NCBI GenBank assembly: GCA_021808285.1
Contig: JAKBBV010000030.1
Span: 1 to 33,528, forward strand
Length of the DNA stretch: 33,528 nucleotides
Source: Pseudomonadota bacterium
GTDB taxonomy: Bacteria; Pseudomonadota; Alphaproteobacteria; Caulobacterales; Caulobacteraceae
Reading direction: 5' to 3'
This document shows positions 1 to 8,466 of this stretch, one piece after another. Below the pieces are notes generated by a model. That model saw nothing but the letters and a program-made list of their open reading frames with translations. It did not search any database and was not told where the DNA came from. Each line of letters starts with the position of its first letter. The stretch's first letter is position 1. Made by a program: the position numbers and the translations under genes.

Positions 1-1
1 C

Positions 2-2113
2 GCCACAGAGCTGTTCTCAGACGTGAAGGTCGATCTTCACGACGGGACCCTGACCGTGCAGGTGGTGGAGAACCCGATCGTGAATGAGGTCACGTTCGAG
101 GGCAATTCGAACATCAAGACCGATAAGCTGGAAGACGAGATCCAGACCCGTCCGCGTGGGGTGTTCACGAAGGCGAAGGTTCAGGAGGACGTCGGGCGGA
201 TCATCGAGCTTTACCGCCGCGATGGCCGGATCTCGGCCGACGTGACGCCGGAGATCGTTCAGCTTCCGCAGCGCCGGGTCGATGTGATCTTCAAGATCAA
301 GGAAGGCCCCAAGAGCGGTATCATTCAGGTCAACTTCCTGGGTAACCGGCAGTTTTCGTCGGCAGAGCTGGCAGGGGTTGTCGTCACCAAGGCAAGCGCC
401 TGGTATAAATTCTTCACGTCTAACGACAATTACGATCCAGACCGGGTTGAATACGACCGCGAGCAGCTTCGAAAGTTCTACCGAAACCGTGGATATTACG
501 ATTTCCGGATGATTTCGTCGGTTGCGGAGCTGGATGTGAAGCGTAATGGCTTCGCCGTGACCTATGTTCTCCAGGAAGGGGAAATGTACCGATTTGGCAA
601 GGTCACGGTCCACGCTGAGCTGAAGAAGCTGAACCCGGATATCCTGCGGGAGTTTTTGCCGATCAAGACCGGACAGGTCTATTCCGACGACAAGATTGAA
701 AAGGCGACCGACGCCATCACCTTCGCCGCGGGGGCGGCGGGTTATGCCTTTGTGGACGTGCATCCCCGCTATACGGCCAATCCCAAGACCCACACGGTGG
801 ACGTGGACTTCGATGTTCGGGAAGGGCCACGTGTCTATATCGGACGCATCGACATCGTCGGGAACACCCAGACCATGGATTATGTGATCCGGCGTGAAAT
901 GCTGGTTCACGAAGGCGACGCCTACAATCAGGCGGAGGTCGACCGCTCCAAGCAACAGATCAAGAATCTGGGCTTCTTCAAGGATGTCGACATCACGAAC
1001 CAGCCCGGCTCCTCACCGGACAAGACGAACCTCTTGGTCAAGGTAACCGAACAGTCGACGGGCCAGCTGTCCTTTTCGGTGGGTTACAGCACCATTGATC
1101 AGTTGATCGCCAATGTCGGCGTCACCCAGAGCAACTTCAGAGGGCGGGGGGAGAATCTTTCCGCCACCGTGTCCGCGGGATACCTTCAGCAGATTCTCGA
1201 TCTGAGCTTCACTGAGCCGCACTTCCTGGAGCGGAACATGTCCGCGGGCTTTGACCTGTTCGCCCAGCGTTATGACTTCAGTCTCTATACGAGCTACATC
1301 TCCACCTCGGTGGGCGGCACCTTCCACGTCAGTTTTCCGCTCGCCCGCAATGCCCTGTTCACGGTGCGCTACACCCTGCGCACTGACGACATCATCATCG
1401 ATCCGTCGCTCTGCGTGCCGGGCCAGGAGACGGTGTCGATCGCCCTATGCACGGAGGGCGGCTCCTATCTGACGTCAGCCTTTGGCTACACCCTGGGCTA
1501 CGACGCTCGGAACGACGTCCGGAATCCCACGCGCGGCTTCTACATCAACGTGTCCCAGGATGTGGCGGGCTTTGGCGGGACGGTTCACTATGTCAGCTCC
1601 CAGTTGCGGGACGGCTGGTATTACGGCTGGGCCAAAGACTGGATTTTCAGCTTCAGCAGTTCAGCGAAATATATCGACGGCTGGAATGGAGACTCCATCA
1701 GGATCGGCGACCGCTTCTATGAGGGCGGAGATACCTTCCGGGGCTTCCAGATTGACGGCGTGGGACCGCGCGATGTCCAGTACGGCGACGCCCTGGGCGG
1801 CAAGCTGGATGTGATCGGCACCATCGAGCAGACCTTCCCCAACCTCCTGCCGGAGCAGTATGGCGTGCATACGCTCCTGTTCGTTCAGGCGGGCACCGTC
1901 GGCCTTCTGGATCGGGCGGATACGATCAACCCCTATACCCATCTGCCGTTACCGAATGTGCTCTATAATCTGGCTCTGCGCGCCTCGGCTGGCATCAGCG
2001 TCTTCTGGAAGTCGCCTCTGGGCCCCCTGGAGTTCGACTTCAGTCAGATCATTCACAGAGAATATTACGATCAAACTCTGCTATTCAATTTTCAGACATC
2101 CACAAGGTTCTAG
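2..2113 (+). CDS. bamA: Outer-membrane assembly factor BamA, 5' end cut by the window
   Basis: BamA is the barrel subunit of the BAM complex and folds and inserts beta-barrel proteins into the outer membrane. The reading frame is already open at base 2, so the signal peptide and first POTRA repeat(s) lie outside the window. What remains shows consecutive POTRA repeats (to about base 1060), with phrases such as VNEVTFEGN, IIQVNFLGN and IGRIDIVGN, then a 16-strand-type barrel. The conserved loop-6 motif (family VRGF) appears as FRGF at 1736-1747, and the protein ends in phenylalanine as BamA proteins do. Two cysteines in one extracellular-type loop (SLC...ALC, about 1410-1450) might form a disulfide. 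The stop codon overlaps the ribosome binding site of the next gene, placing it at the head of the chaperone/lipid A operon. Identification is firm. Confidence 0.97.
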   Translation, partial: ATELFSDVKVDLHDGTLTVQVVENPIVNEVTFEGNSNIKTDKLEDEIQTRPRGVFTKAKVQEDVGRIIELYRRDGRISADVTPEIVQLPQRRVDVIFKIKEGPKSGIIQVNFLGNRQFSSAELAGVVVTKASAWYKFFTSNDNYDPDRVEYDREQLRKFYRNRGYYDFRMISSVAELDVKRNGFAVTYVLQEGEMYRFGKVTVHAELKKLNPDILREFLPIKTGQVYSDDKIEKATDAITFAAGAAGYAFVDVHPRYTANPKTHTVDVDFDVREGPRVYIGRIDIVGNTQTMDYVIRREMLVHEGDAYNQAEVDRSKQQIKNLGFFKDVDITNQPGSSPDKTNLLVKVTEQSTGQLSFSVGYSTIDQLIANVGVTQSNFRGRGENLSATVSAGYLQQILDLSFTEPHFLERNMSAGFDLFAQRYDFSLYTSYISTSVGGTFHVSFPLARNALFTVRYTLRTDDIIIDPSLCVPGQETVSIALCTEGGSYLTSAFGYTLGYDARNDVRNPTRGFYINVSQDVAGFGGTVHYVSSQLRDGWYYGWAKDWIFSFSSSAKYIDGWNGDSIRIGDRFYEGGDTFRGFQIDGVGPRDVQYGDALGGKLDVIGTIEQTFPNLLPEQYGVHTLLFVQAGTVGLLDRADTINPYTHLPLPNVLYNLALRASAGISVFWKSPLGPLEFDFSQIIHREYYDQTLLFNFQTSTRF

Positions 2114-2120
2114 GAGTCCC

Positions 2121-2744
2121 ATGCGTCCTCAATTCACATCTCTCGCCCTCGCCGCCGCCCTTGGACTCGGCGCCGCGGGCCAAGCCCTGGCTCAGACCCC
2201 GGCGGCGGCTCCGTCCGCTGCGGCGATCAGTCATGGCCCCCCCATCCCGGGGGTCTGCCTGTTGTCGGTCGATCAGGCGATCGCGGATTCCAAGGTCGGC
2301 GCCTATGTCAAAACCCGCCTGCAGCAGCTCGCTCAGGTCGTCAGCGCCGAATTGCAGCCGGAAGACGACAAGCTGAACGCCGATGTGAAGGCCTTCCAGG
2401 CCAAGGCTTCCACGCTGGACGCCACGAGTCGTCAAACCCAGGCTCAGGCTCTTCAGACCCGCGCCCAAGCGTTCCAGCAAAAGTATCAGCTGCGTCAGCG
2501 CGAAATGCAGGCCACCCAGGAAAAGGCCATCAACCGCGTGGCCCAGGAGCTCGATCCGGTGGCCCAACAGCTCTATCAGCAGCGCCACTGCAGCCTGCTT
2601 CTCAACCGTCAGGGCGTGCTCATCGCCAATCCGTCCATGGATATCACCCAGGCGGCGGTGGAGGCGCTGAACGCCAAGATCACGCAATTCCCGTTTGAGC
2701 GTGAGCACCTGGACACGGCGCCGGCTCCGGCCGCCGCGCACTGA
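2121..2744 (+). CDS. OmpH/Skp-family periplasmic chaperone
   Basis: This 207-residue protein starts at ATG 2121, behind a TAGGAG site that overlaps the bamA stop. An N-terminal signal peptide is clear ([20 protein letters not shown], then QALAQ), with likely cleavage after ALA or AQ near residue 25. After a short Ala/Pro linker comes the OmpH/Skp pattern: a beta strand ([10 protein letters not shown]), a long charged helical hairpin rich in Q, A and K (about residues 60-150), and a C-terminal return strand ([28 protein letters not shown]). Skp trimers hold unfolded outer-membrane proteins on the way to BamA, which fits the position just after bamA. Two cysteines (in VCLL and HCSL) could pair within the core. 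The tail is Ala/Pro-rich. Family assignment is confident; the exact clients are unknown. Confidence 0.9.
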   Translation: MRPQFTSLALAAALGLGAAGQALAQTPAAAPSAAAISHGPPIPGVCLLSVDQAIADSKVGAYVKTRLQQLAQVVSAELQPEDDKLNADVKAFQAKASTLDATSRQTQAQALQTRAQAFQQKYQLRQREMQATQEKAINRVAQELDPVAQQLYQQRHCSLLLNRQGVLIANPSMDITQAAVEALNAKITQFPFEREHLDTAPAPAAAH

Positions 2745-2765
2745 CCGCGGGTGAAAGGGGCGGTC
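2743..2765 (+). other. Stem-loop at the ompH-lpxD junction
   Basis: GACCGC (2743-2748) pairs perfectly with GCGGTC (2760-2765) around an 11-base purine-rich loop. The left arm starts inside the ompH stop codon and the right arm ends just before the GAGGGG site used by lpxD. There is no T-tract, so it is unlikely to be a terminator. It may protect the 3' end of ompH RNA or reduce lpxD translation. Function is inferred only from position. Confidence 0.3.
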
Positions 2766-2785
2766 GCGACGAGGGGCCGGCGGCG

Positions 2786-3841
2786 GTGACGCGCGCCGTC
2801 CGGTCGGAGCGGCCGTTCCCGGATCCGCGCTTCTACGAGTTGGGTCCGCCGCTCACCGTCCAGGAGGTGGTTGAGCTCATCGGCATCGCCTTGCCCGTCG
2901 CGTGCGATGCTGCGCGGCGCGTCAGCGGCGTCGAATCGCTGTCAGAGGCCGGGCCTGACCGGCTGAGTTTCTGCACCGGCCCCGCTCACGTCCAGGCCCT
3001 GGCCGAAAGCCGAGCGGGCGTCATTTTGGCGCCTGCCGAGCTGAGGGACTTCGCTCCCGCGGCGGCTGTGTTCCTCTCCACCGCCTTCCCACAATACGCC
3101 ATGTCGGTGGTCGCGGGGCGGCTTCACCGTCCTCGACGGGGTGAGGGGGGCGCCCCCCTCGTCCATCCGACGGCGCGCCTTGAGCCGGGGGTGTCCCTGG
3201 GCGCTGGAGTGGTCGTCGGTCAAGGCGTGGAGATCGGTGCGGGAAGCGAGATCGGGGCGGGGACGATCATCGGTCCAGGCGTGGCCATCGGACGCAACTG
3301 CCGGATCGGGCCACGCGTGGTTCTGGGGTTCGCTTTGCTCGGAGACGGCGTGACGGTCCATGGCGGCGCTGTGATCGGGGAGCCCGGATTTGGCGCCGCC
3401 CCGAGCCCGACGGGGATTGTGGACCTTCCGCAGCTGGGGCGCGTGATCCTTCAGGATCGTGTCACCGTCGGGGCCAATTCCTGCATCGATCGCGGCGCGT
3501 TCGAAGACACCGTCGTGGGAGAGAACACTAAAATCGATAATCTGGTTCAGATCGCGCACAATGTCCGGGTCGGGCGCAACTGCCTTCTGGCGGCCTTCAC
3601 GGGGCTTTCGGGCAGCGTCACAGTGGGAGATGGGGTGATGTTCGGTGGGCGAGCCGGCGTCGCGGACCACGTCCAGATCGGCTCGGGCGCCCGGATTGCC
3701 GCCGCGGCCGGGGTAATGAAGGATGTGCCGGCCGGGGAGAGCTGGGGCGGCCTTCCGGCCCGTCCGATCCGGGCCTGGCACAAGGAAACAGCCCTGCTCG
3801 CGCGCCTGGCGCGTCAGAGAGAGAGGCGGAACCATGACTGA
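2786..3841 (+). CDS. lpxD: UDP-3-O-(3-hydroxyacyl)glucosamine N-acyltransferase LpxD
   Basis: LpxD adds the N-linked 3-hydroxyacyl chain from acyl-ACP to UDP-3-O-acylglucosamine, the third step of lipid A synthesis, in the cytosol. The 351-residue product has the N-terminal UDP-binding domain (about 20-115), then hexapeptide repeats of a left-handed beta-helix (about 125-330: [20 protein letters not shown]) and a C-terminal helix. The catalytic histidine is H258 in [12 protein letters not shown] chose the GTG at 2786 because GAGGGG lies about nine bases upstream and the N-terminus has normal family length. An 18-bp perfect palindrome (3143-3160) sits in the linker between the two domains. The 3' end overlaps fabZ by 8 bp. 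It lies between ompH and fabZ, the usual order. Confidence 0.96.
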   Translation: MTRAVRSERPFPDPRFYELGPPLTVQEVVELIGIALPVACDAARRVSGVESLSEAGPDRLSFCTGPAHVQALAESRAGVILAPAELRDFAPAAAVFLSTAFPQYAMSVVAGRLHRPRRGEGGAPLVHPTARLEPGVSLGAGVVVGQGVEIGAGSEIGAGTIIGPGVAIGRNCRIGPRVVLGFALLGDGVTVHGGAVIGEPGFGAAPSPTGIVDLPQLGRVILQDRVTVGANSCIDRGAFEDTVVGENTKIDNLVQIAHNVRVGRNCLLAAFTGLSGSVTVGDGVMFGGRAGVADHVQIGSGARIAAAAGVMKDVPAGESWGGLPARPIRAWHKETALLARLARQRERRNHD

Positions 3842-4316
3842 GACGATTGAGTCCCCGCAAGCCGGCCTCACCGCCACCATCGATATCCATGAGATCATGC
3901 GGCGACTGCCTCACCGGCCGCCTTTTCTGCTGGTCGACCGGGCGGAGAACTTCGTGCCCAATACCTCGCTGACGGGCATCAAATGCGTGACCATGAACGA
4001 GCCCTTTTTCGTTGGGCATTTCCCCGGCGCGCCGGTCATGCCGGGGGTTCTGATCATCGAGGCCCTGGCCCAGACCGGCGCCCTGCTCATGTCCAAGTCC
4101 TGGGAAGTCGATCCCACGGGCAAAATCATCCTCTTCATGTCGGTGGACGACTGCCGCTTCCGCAACCCCGTGCGGCCGGGCGATGTGCTGCGGCTCGAGG
4201 TCGAAGTCCTTCGCACCCGCTCGGATGTGGTGAAGTTCAAGGGCCGGGGGCTGGTGGGAGACAAGGTGGCGGCGCAGTGCGAATTTGCCGCCATGCTGGT
4301 GAACGCGCCCGAATGA
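3834..4316 (+). CDS. fabZ: 3-hydroxyacyl-ACP dehydratase FabZ
   Basis: FabZ dehydrates 3-hydroxyacyl-ACP to trans-2-enoyl-ACP in fatty acid elongation, and so competes with LpxA and LpxD for the same 3-hydroxyacyl-ACP pool. The 160-residue hot-dog-fold protein carries the family signature [20 protein letters not shown], with catalytic H62 and E76, preceded by the usual [12 protein letters not shown] segment. The ATG at 3834 lies inside the lpxD 3' end (8-bp overlap) behind a purine-rich GAGAGAGGCGG stretch. Its stop codon overlaps the lpxA start in an ATGA, so translation is probably coupled to both neighbours. Its place between lpxD and lpxA is conserved in proteobacteria. Confidence 0.97.
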   Translation: MTETIESPQAGLTATIDIHEIMRRLPHRPPFLLVDRAENFVPNTSLTGIKCVTMNEPFFVGHFPGAPVMPGVLIIEALAQTGALLMSKSWEVDPTGKIILFMSVDDCRFRNPVRPGDVLRLEVEVLRTRSDVVKFKGRGLVGDKVAAQCEFAAMLVNAPE

Positions 4317-5113
4317 GCCAAATCCACGCGAGCGCCATCGTCGATGCGCAGGCGGAGCTGGGTCCTGAGGTGGAGATCGGCCCCTTCTGTATCGTCGGCT
4401 CGAAGGTGCGGCTCGGCGCTCGCACGCGGCTGATCTCGCACGTGGTGATTGAGGGGCCCACCGAAATCGGCGAGGACTGCCTCATACACCCTCACGCGGT
4501 TCTGGGCGGGGCGCCGCAGCATACGGCCTATCGTGGAGAGCCTACGCGCCTTGTCATCGGTGATCGGAACGTGATCCGAGAGCAGGTCACCCTGCACCGG
4601 GGCACGCCTCAAGGACGCGGCGTCACGCGGATCGGGTCGGATGGCTTCTTCATGGTGGGTGTGCATATCGGTCACGACGCCTCCATCGGAGATCAGGTGA
4701 CCATGGCGAATTCAGTCACCCTCGGGGGACATGTGGAGGTCGGCGATTTCGTCACTCTTGGCGGTCTGGCGGCGGTTCACCAGCGGGTCCGCATCGGGCG
4801 CTATGCCTTTGTCGGAGGTATGGCCGGCGTCAATCACGACGTCGTCCCCTATGGCAGTGTGTGGGGCAATCACGCCCATCTCGAGGGGCTCAATCTGATC
4901 GGGCTCAAGCGGCGCGGCCTGTCCCGAAGCGCGATCAATGCCCTCAGGGCCGGGTTCAAGCGTCTATTCTGGGGGCCTGGGCCGTTCCAGGAGCGCCTGG
5001 AAGAGGTTGCGGCGACCTCCATCGACAGTCCGGAGGTCATGGAGATGGTGGAGTTCATTCGCGGCCACGCCGCCCGGCCGATCACCCTGCCGCGCGACCC
5101 GGGTGGAGTCTGA
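4313..5113 (+). CDS. lpxA: UDP-GlcNAc O-acyltransferase LpxA
   Basis: LpxA carries out the first step of lipid A synthesis: transfer of a 3-hydroxyacyl chain from ACP to the 3-OH of UDP-GlcNAc. The 266-residue product is a trimeric left-handed beta-helix type, with hexapeptide repeats from residue 2 to about 185 and a C-terminal helical domain (about 190-260). The catalytic histidine is H121 in [13 protein letters not shown], and conserved [17 protein letters not shown] follows the helix. The start ATG at 4313 shares an ATGA with the fabZ stop. Length and motifs are typical. Acyl chain-length preference cannot be read with confidence from sequence alone. Confidence 0.97.
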   Translation: MSQIHASAIVDAQAELGPEVEIGPFCIVGSKVRLGARTRLISHVVIEGPTEIGEDCLIHPHAVLGGAPQHTAYRGEPTRLVIGDRNVIREQVTLHRGTPQGRGVTRIGSDGFFMVGVHIGHDASIGDQVTMANSVTLGGHVEVGDFVTLGGLAAVHQRVRIGRYAFVGGMAGVNHDVVPYGSVWGNHAHLEGLNLIGLKRRGLSRSAINALRAGFKRLFWGPGPFQERLEEVAATSIDSPEVMEMVEFIRGHAARPITLPRDPGGV

Positions 5114-5119
5114 GCGGGC

Positions 5120-5956
5120 GTGCGCAAGCTCGGCCTGATCGCCGGCTCTGGCGCGCTCCCCATTGCTCTGGCGCGGCATTGCCGGGAGGCGGGAAGACCG
5201 CTTTTCGTCATCCGGCTCAAAGGCTTCGCCGATCCCGCGCTGGCGACCTACGATGGCGTCTCCTCCGGCCTTGCCGAACTGGGACGCGGGATCTCCGCCC
5301 TCAGAACGGCGGGGTGTCAGGCGGTGTGCATGGCAGGGGGTGTCGGACGCCCCGACTTCGCCGCCCTGAAACCGGACTGGCGCGGACTCAAGGCGCTTCC
5401 CGGCGCTATGGCCGCGGCGCGGCGAGGCGACGACGCCTTGTTACGCTTTCTGGTGGGAGAATTCGAAAGTGAGGGGTTCGCCGTGGAAGGCGCCCATGAA
5501 GTCATGGCCGGATTGACCTTGCCCTCTGGCCCCTTGGGCGCCAGATCGCCGACAGCCGATGTTGAACTGGATATCGATCGCGCCCTGGCGGCGGCCCGGG
5601 CGATCGGCGCCTTGGACGCGGGCCAGGCGGCCGTGAGCTGCCGCGGCCTGATCCTCGCCCTCGAAGCGCAGGAGGGAACCGACGCGATGCTGGCCCGGGT
5701 CGCAGCGCTGCCAGAGGCTTTGCGGGGTCACCCGCGGGGGCGGTGCGGCGTCCTCGCCAAAGCCGCCAAACCCGTTCAGGAGCTTCGCGTCGATCTCCCC
5801 GTGATCGGCCCGGCTACGGTCCAGGCGGCGGCGCAGGCGGGGCTGGTCGGAATCGTGGGCGAGGCGGGACGGCTTTTGGTTCTCGAACGGGACGCCACGC
5901 GGGGACTCGCCGATGCTCTGGGCCTCTTCATCTTGGGCGTGTCGGAATCGACGTGA
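5120..5956 (+). CDS. lpxI: UDP-2,3-diacylglucosamine pyrophosphatase LpxI
   Basis: LpxI hydrolyses UDP-2,3-diacylglucosamine to lipid X plus UMP. It replaces the unrelated LpxH in many alphaproteobacteria and was characterised in Caulobacter. The 278-residue protein starts at GTG 5120 with the family opening RKLGLIAGSGALPIALARHC. It shows the two-domain layout of LpxI: a Rossmann-like N-terminal half with MAGGVGRPDF near residue 73, and a C-terminal half with CRGLILALEAQEGTDAML and KAAKPVQELRVDLPVIGPAT, where the family keeps its metal and substrate residues. The gap to lpxA is six bases. The stop overlaps the lpxB start (GTGA). No lpxH-like gene is visible in the window. Confidence 0.95.
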   Translation: MRKLGLIAGSGALPIALARHCREAGRPLFVIRLKGFADPALATYDGVSSGLAELGRGISALRTAGCQAVCMAGGVGRPDFAALKPDWRGLKALPGAMAAARRGDDALLRFLVGEFESEGFAVEGAHEVMAGLTLPSGPLGARSPTADVELDIDRALAAARAIGALDAGQAAVSCRGLILALEAQEGTDAMLARVAALPEALRGHPRGRCGVLAKAAKPVQELRVDLPVIGPATVQAAAQAGLVGIVGEAGRLLVLERDATRGLADALGLFILGVSEST

Positions 5957-7146
5957 AGGGGCTGTCCCTCATTGTCACGGCGCTGGAGGCCTCGGCGGAT
6001 GATCTTGGCGCCAGTCTGGCGGCGAGCCTGCGCGCTCGCATCGATGGGCCGCTATGTTTGTTCGGCGTCGGGGGGGCGAAGCTGGCGGGGGAGGGGCTCG
6101 AGAGTCTCTTCGATCCCCGGGATCTCGCCATTCTGGGAGCGATGGAGGCGGTGGCCGTCTGGCCGCGCGTGCGGGCCCGGGCGCGGCGCATCGGCGAACT
6201 GGCGGCGCAGGTTCGTCCCGATGCTGTCGTGCTCATCGACGCCTGGGGTTTCAGCCTCCGGGCCGCGCACGCGGTGCGCCGGAGCTCGCCTTCGACACCG
6301 ATCGTGAAATATGTGGCGCCGCAAGTCTGGGCGACGCGCCCCGGACGGGCCCGAACCCTGGCTTCAGCCGTCGACGCCCTGCTCGCTCTGCACGACTTCG
6401 ACGCGCCCTATTTCGAGAGAGAGGGCCTGTGGACGCGATGTGTGGGCAACCCTGTGCTCAGCCGGCCGGTCGCGAAGGCCGATACCGAAAGCCTGCGGGC
6501 CGAACTCGCGCTTCCGTCTGAGGCGCCGGTTCTGCTCATCCTGCCCGGAAGCCGGCGCGCGGAGGTCGCCCGGCTGGCGCCTGTGTTCGGGGCGACCGCG
6601 GCGCGCCTCAAGCAAGAAGCTCCGAAATTAGAGACGATCCTTGCGGTCGCCGAGCCGGTCGAGGCGGAGGTTCGAGACGCGGTGCAGGCCTGGCGCGTCA
6701 CCCCGCGAATCGTCGTGGGCGAGGCCCGCCGCTGGGCGGCGATGAGGCTGGCGACCGCCGCCCTCGCGTGCAGCGGGACGGTCACCACGGAGCTGGCTAT
6801 GGCGGGATGCCCCATGGTGGCAGCCTATCGGCTCGATCCGCCGACCTACCTGGCGGCCAGGGCGCTGCTGCGGTCGCGTTTCGTCAGCCTGATAAATGTG
6901 GCGGCCGGCCGGTTCGTCGTTCCTGAACGCCTGCAGGGCGAATGCCGACCGGACATCCTCGCTGCGGACCTGCGTCGGTTGCTCAACGACCCGCGCGCGA
7001 GAGAGGCGCAGGCGCTGGCTCAAAGTCACGCCATCGCGCGCCTTGGGGGCCGCATCGCCGATCCAGCTGGGGCGGCGGCGGACGCCCTGCTTGAGGTGAT
7101 CGCCAGGCGCCGCGGAGATCAGCCGCGGGTTTCGAGCGGCGCATAG
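5953..7146 (+). CDS. lpxB: Lipid-A-disaccharide synthase LpxB
   Basis: LpxB joins lipid X to UDP-2,3-diacylglucosamine to form the beta-1,6 disaccharide of lipid A. It is a GT19-family peripheral membrane glycosyltransferase. The product is 397 residues from GTG 5953, which shares a GTGA with the lpxI stop. Family landmarks are [32 protein letters not shown] (about residues 195-205), [21 protein letters not shown] and [16 protein letters not shown]. The N-terminal motif is unusual: the family GEASGD is here LEASADD (residues 11-17), with both glycines replaced but the E and D kept. WATRPGRA also departs from the usual WAWRPGRA. The 3' end overlaps the oppositely oriented gltA by 28 bp. It is the last gene of the operon. 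Confidence 0.94.
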   Translation: MKGLSLIVTALEASADDLGASLAASLRARIDGPLCLFGVGGAKLAGEGLESLFDPRDLAILGAMEAVAVWPRVRARARRIGELAAQVRPDAVVLIDAWGFSLRAAHAVRRSSPSTPIVKYVAPQVWATRPGRARTLASAVDALLALHDFDAPYFEREGLWTRCVGNPVLSRPVAKADTESLRAELALPSEAPVLLILPGSRRAEVARLAPVFGATAARLKQEAPKLETILAVAEPVEAEVRDAVQAWRVTPRIVVGEARRWAAMRLATAALACSGTVTTELAMAGCPMVAAYRLDPPTYLAARALLRSRFVSLINVAAGRFVVPERLQGECRPDILAADLRRLLNDPRAREAQALAQSHAIARLGGRIADPAGAAADALLEVIARRRGDQPRVSSGA

Positions 7147-8402
7147 TCGCGCCGAAGCGGGCCCGTATAGAGCTGGCGGGGACGTCCAATCTTCCGCTGC
7201 GGATCCTCGAACATCTCCTTCCATTGGCTGATCCAGCCCACAGTCCGGGCCAGGGCGAACAGGGCCGTGAACATGGTGGTGGGAAAGCCCAGCGCCCGAA
7301 GCGTGATGCCGGAATAGAAGTCGACGTTGGGGTACAGCTTGCGCTCGACGAAATAGGGATCGTTGAGGGCGATCTTCTCCAGTTCCATGGCCACCTTGAG
7401 GGTGGGGTCATCCCCGTGGCCAACTTCCGCCAGCACCTCATGACAGGTCTTCTGCATCACGGCCGCGCGCGGATCGTAGTTCTTGTACACCCGATGGCCG
7501 AATCCCATGAGGCGGTATTTCCTGTCTTTCACGCCCTGGATGAACTCGGGAATGCGATCGACGGTCCCGATCTCCATCAGCATGTTGAGCGCCTCTTCAT
7601 TGGCGCCTCCATGGCTCGGTCCCCACAGGCAGGCGATGCCGGCGGCGATACAGGCGAAGGGATTGGCTCCTGAGGATCCGGCAAGCCGCACGGTCGAGGT
7701 GGAGGCGTTCTGCTCGTGATCGGCGTGGAGGATGAAGATACGGTCCATCGCCCGCGTCAGAACCGGGTTCGACACCCAGTCCTCCGCCGGCACAGAGAAC
7801 GACATGTGCAGGAAATTCTCGGCATAGGTCATGGAGTTGCGCGGGCTGACAAAGGGCTGACCCACCGAATATTTGAATGCGCGAGCGGCGATGGTGGGCA
7901 TCTTCGCGATCAGCCGGTGCGCTGAGATGCGGCGCTGTTCCGGGTCATCCACATTGATGCTGTCGTGATAAAAGGCCGAAAGGGCGCCCACGGCGCCGGT
8001 CATGATCGCCATGGGGTGCGCATCGGAGCGGAAACCGCTGAAGAAGCGGTCGAACTGCGCATGCAGCATGGTGTGGTAGGTGATCGTCTTCTCGAAATCG
8101 GCGAACTCGCTCGCCTTGGGCAGCTCGCCATTCAGGAGCAGATAACAGACCTCCAGAAAGGTCGAGTGTTCGGCCAGTTGTTCGATCGGATAGCCGCGGT
8201 GCAGCAGAACGCCCGCATCGCCATCGATATAGGTGATCTTGCTCTCGCAGCTCGCTGTGGAGGTGAACCCGGGATCGAAAGTGAAGACGTCGGAATCGCC
8301 ATAGAGCTTTCGCACATCCACCACGTCGGGGCCTGTGGAGCCCTTGATGACCGGCAGGTCATAGCTTTTGCCATTCAGGGTGAGGGTCGCGTTCTGAGCC
8401 AT
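7119..8402 (-). CDS. gltA: Citrate synthase GltA
   Basis: GltA condenses acetyl-CoA and oxaloacetate to citrate, the entry to the TCA cycle. The product is 427 residues, the length of the hexameric NADH-regulated bacterial type. Catalytic landmarks are present in order: [12 protein letters not shown] (first histidine), [14 protein letters not shown] (second histidine) and PNVDFYSGI (aspartate). The C-terminus ends in the familiar [19 protein letters not shown] used the ATG at 8402 ([11 protein letters not shown]); an in-frame extension to 8441 adds 13 residues that do not look like the family. It lies 64 bp downstream of gltX in the same direction, and its 3' end overlaps lpxB by 28 bp on the other strand. 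It links functionally to the pyruvate dehydrogenase cluster later in the window. Confidence 0.97.
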   Translation of the reverse strand: MAQNATLTLNGKSYDLPVIKGSTGPDVVDVRKLYGDSDVFTFDPGFTSTASCESKITYIDGDAGVLLHRGYPIEQLAEHSTFLEVCYLLLNGELPKASEFADFEKTITYHTMLHAQFDRFFSGFRSDAHPMAIMTGAVGALSAFYHDSINVDDPEQRRISAHRLIAKMPTIAARAFKYSVGQPFVSPRNSMTYAENFLHMSFSVPAEDWVSNPVLTRAMDRIFILHADHEQNASTSTVRLAGSSGANPFACIAAGIACLWGPSHGGANEEALNMLMEIGTVDRIPEFIQGVKDRKYRLMGFGHRVYKNYDPRAAVMQKTCHEVLAEVGHGDDPTLKVAMELEKIALNDPYFVERKLYPNVDFYSGITLRALGFPTTMFTALFALARTVGWISQWKEMFEDPQRKIGRPRQLYTGPLRRDYAPLETRG

Positions 8403-8430
8403 GGTGTTTTTCCTGCCAGCGAGCCGATCA

Positions 8431-8447
8431 CGCGCGGCCACCGCGCG
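8431..8447 (-). other. GC hairpin in the gltX-gltA gap (gltA leader)
   Basis: CGCGCGG and CCGCGCG form a perfect 7-bp stem with a 3-base loop in the 64-bp gap before gltA, about 28 bases ahead of its start codon. No T-run follows on the minus strand, so it is a poor intrinsic terminator. A sequence resembling an alphaproteobacterial -10 element (GCTATAAG, reading minus, 8463-8456) lies just upstream. It could be a gltA leader hairpin or a processing site between gltX and gltA. Confidence 0.3.
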
Positions 8448-8466
8448 CTGCGAGCCTTATAGCGGC

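Noticed and set aside
3143-3160. 18-bp perfect palindrome (G-rich then C-rich) in lpxD
   Set aside because: It encodes a normal Gly/Ala/Pro linker and consists of homopolymer-like G and C runs, which form palindromes easily in GC-rich DNA. No regulatory role is supported.
2942-3898. 318-codon open frame antisense to lpxD
   Set aside because: It is a shadow of lpxD, which has full hexapeptide repeats and the catalytic histidine on the plus strand.
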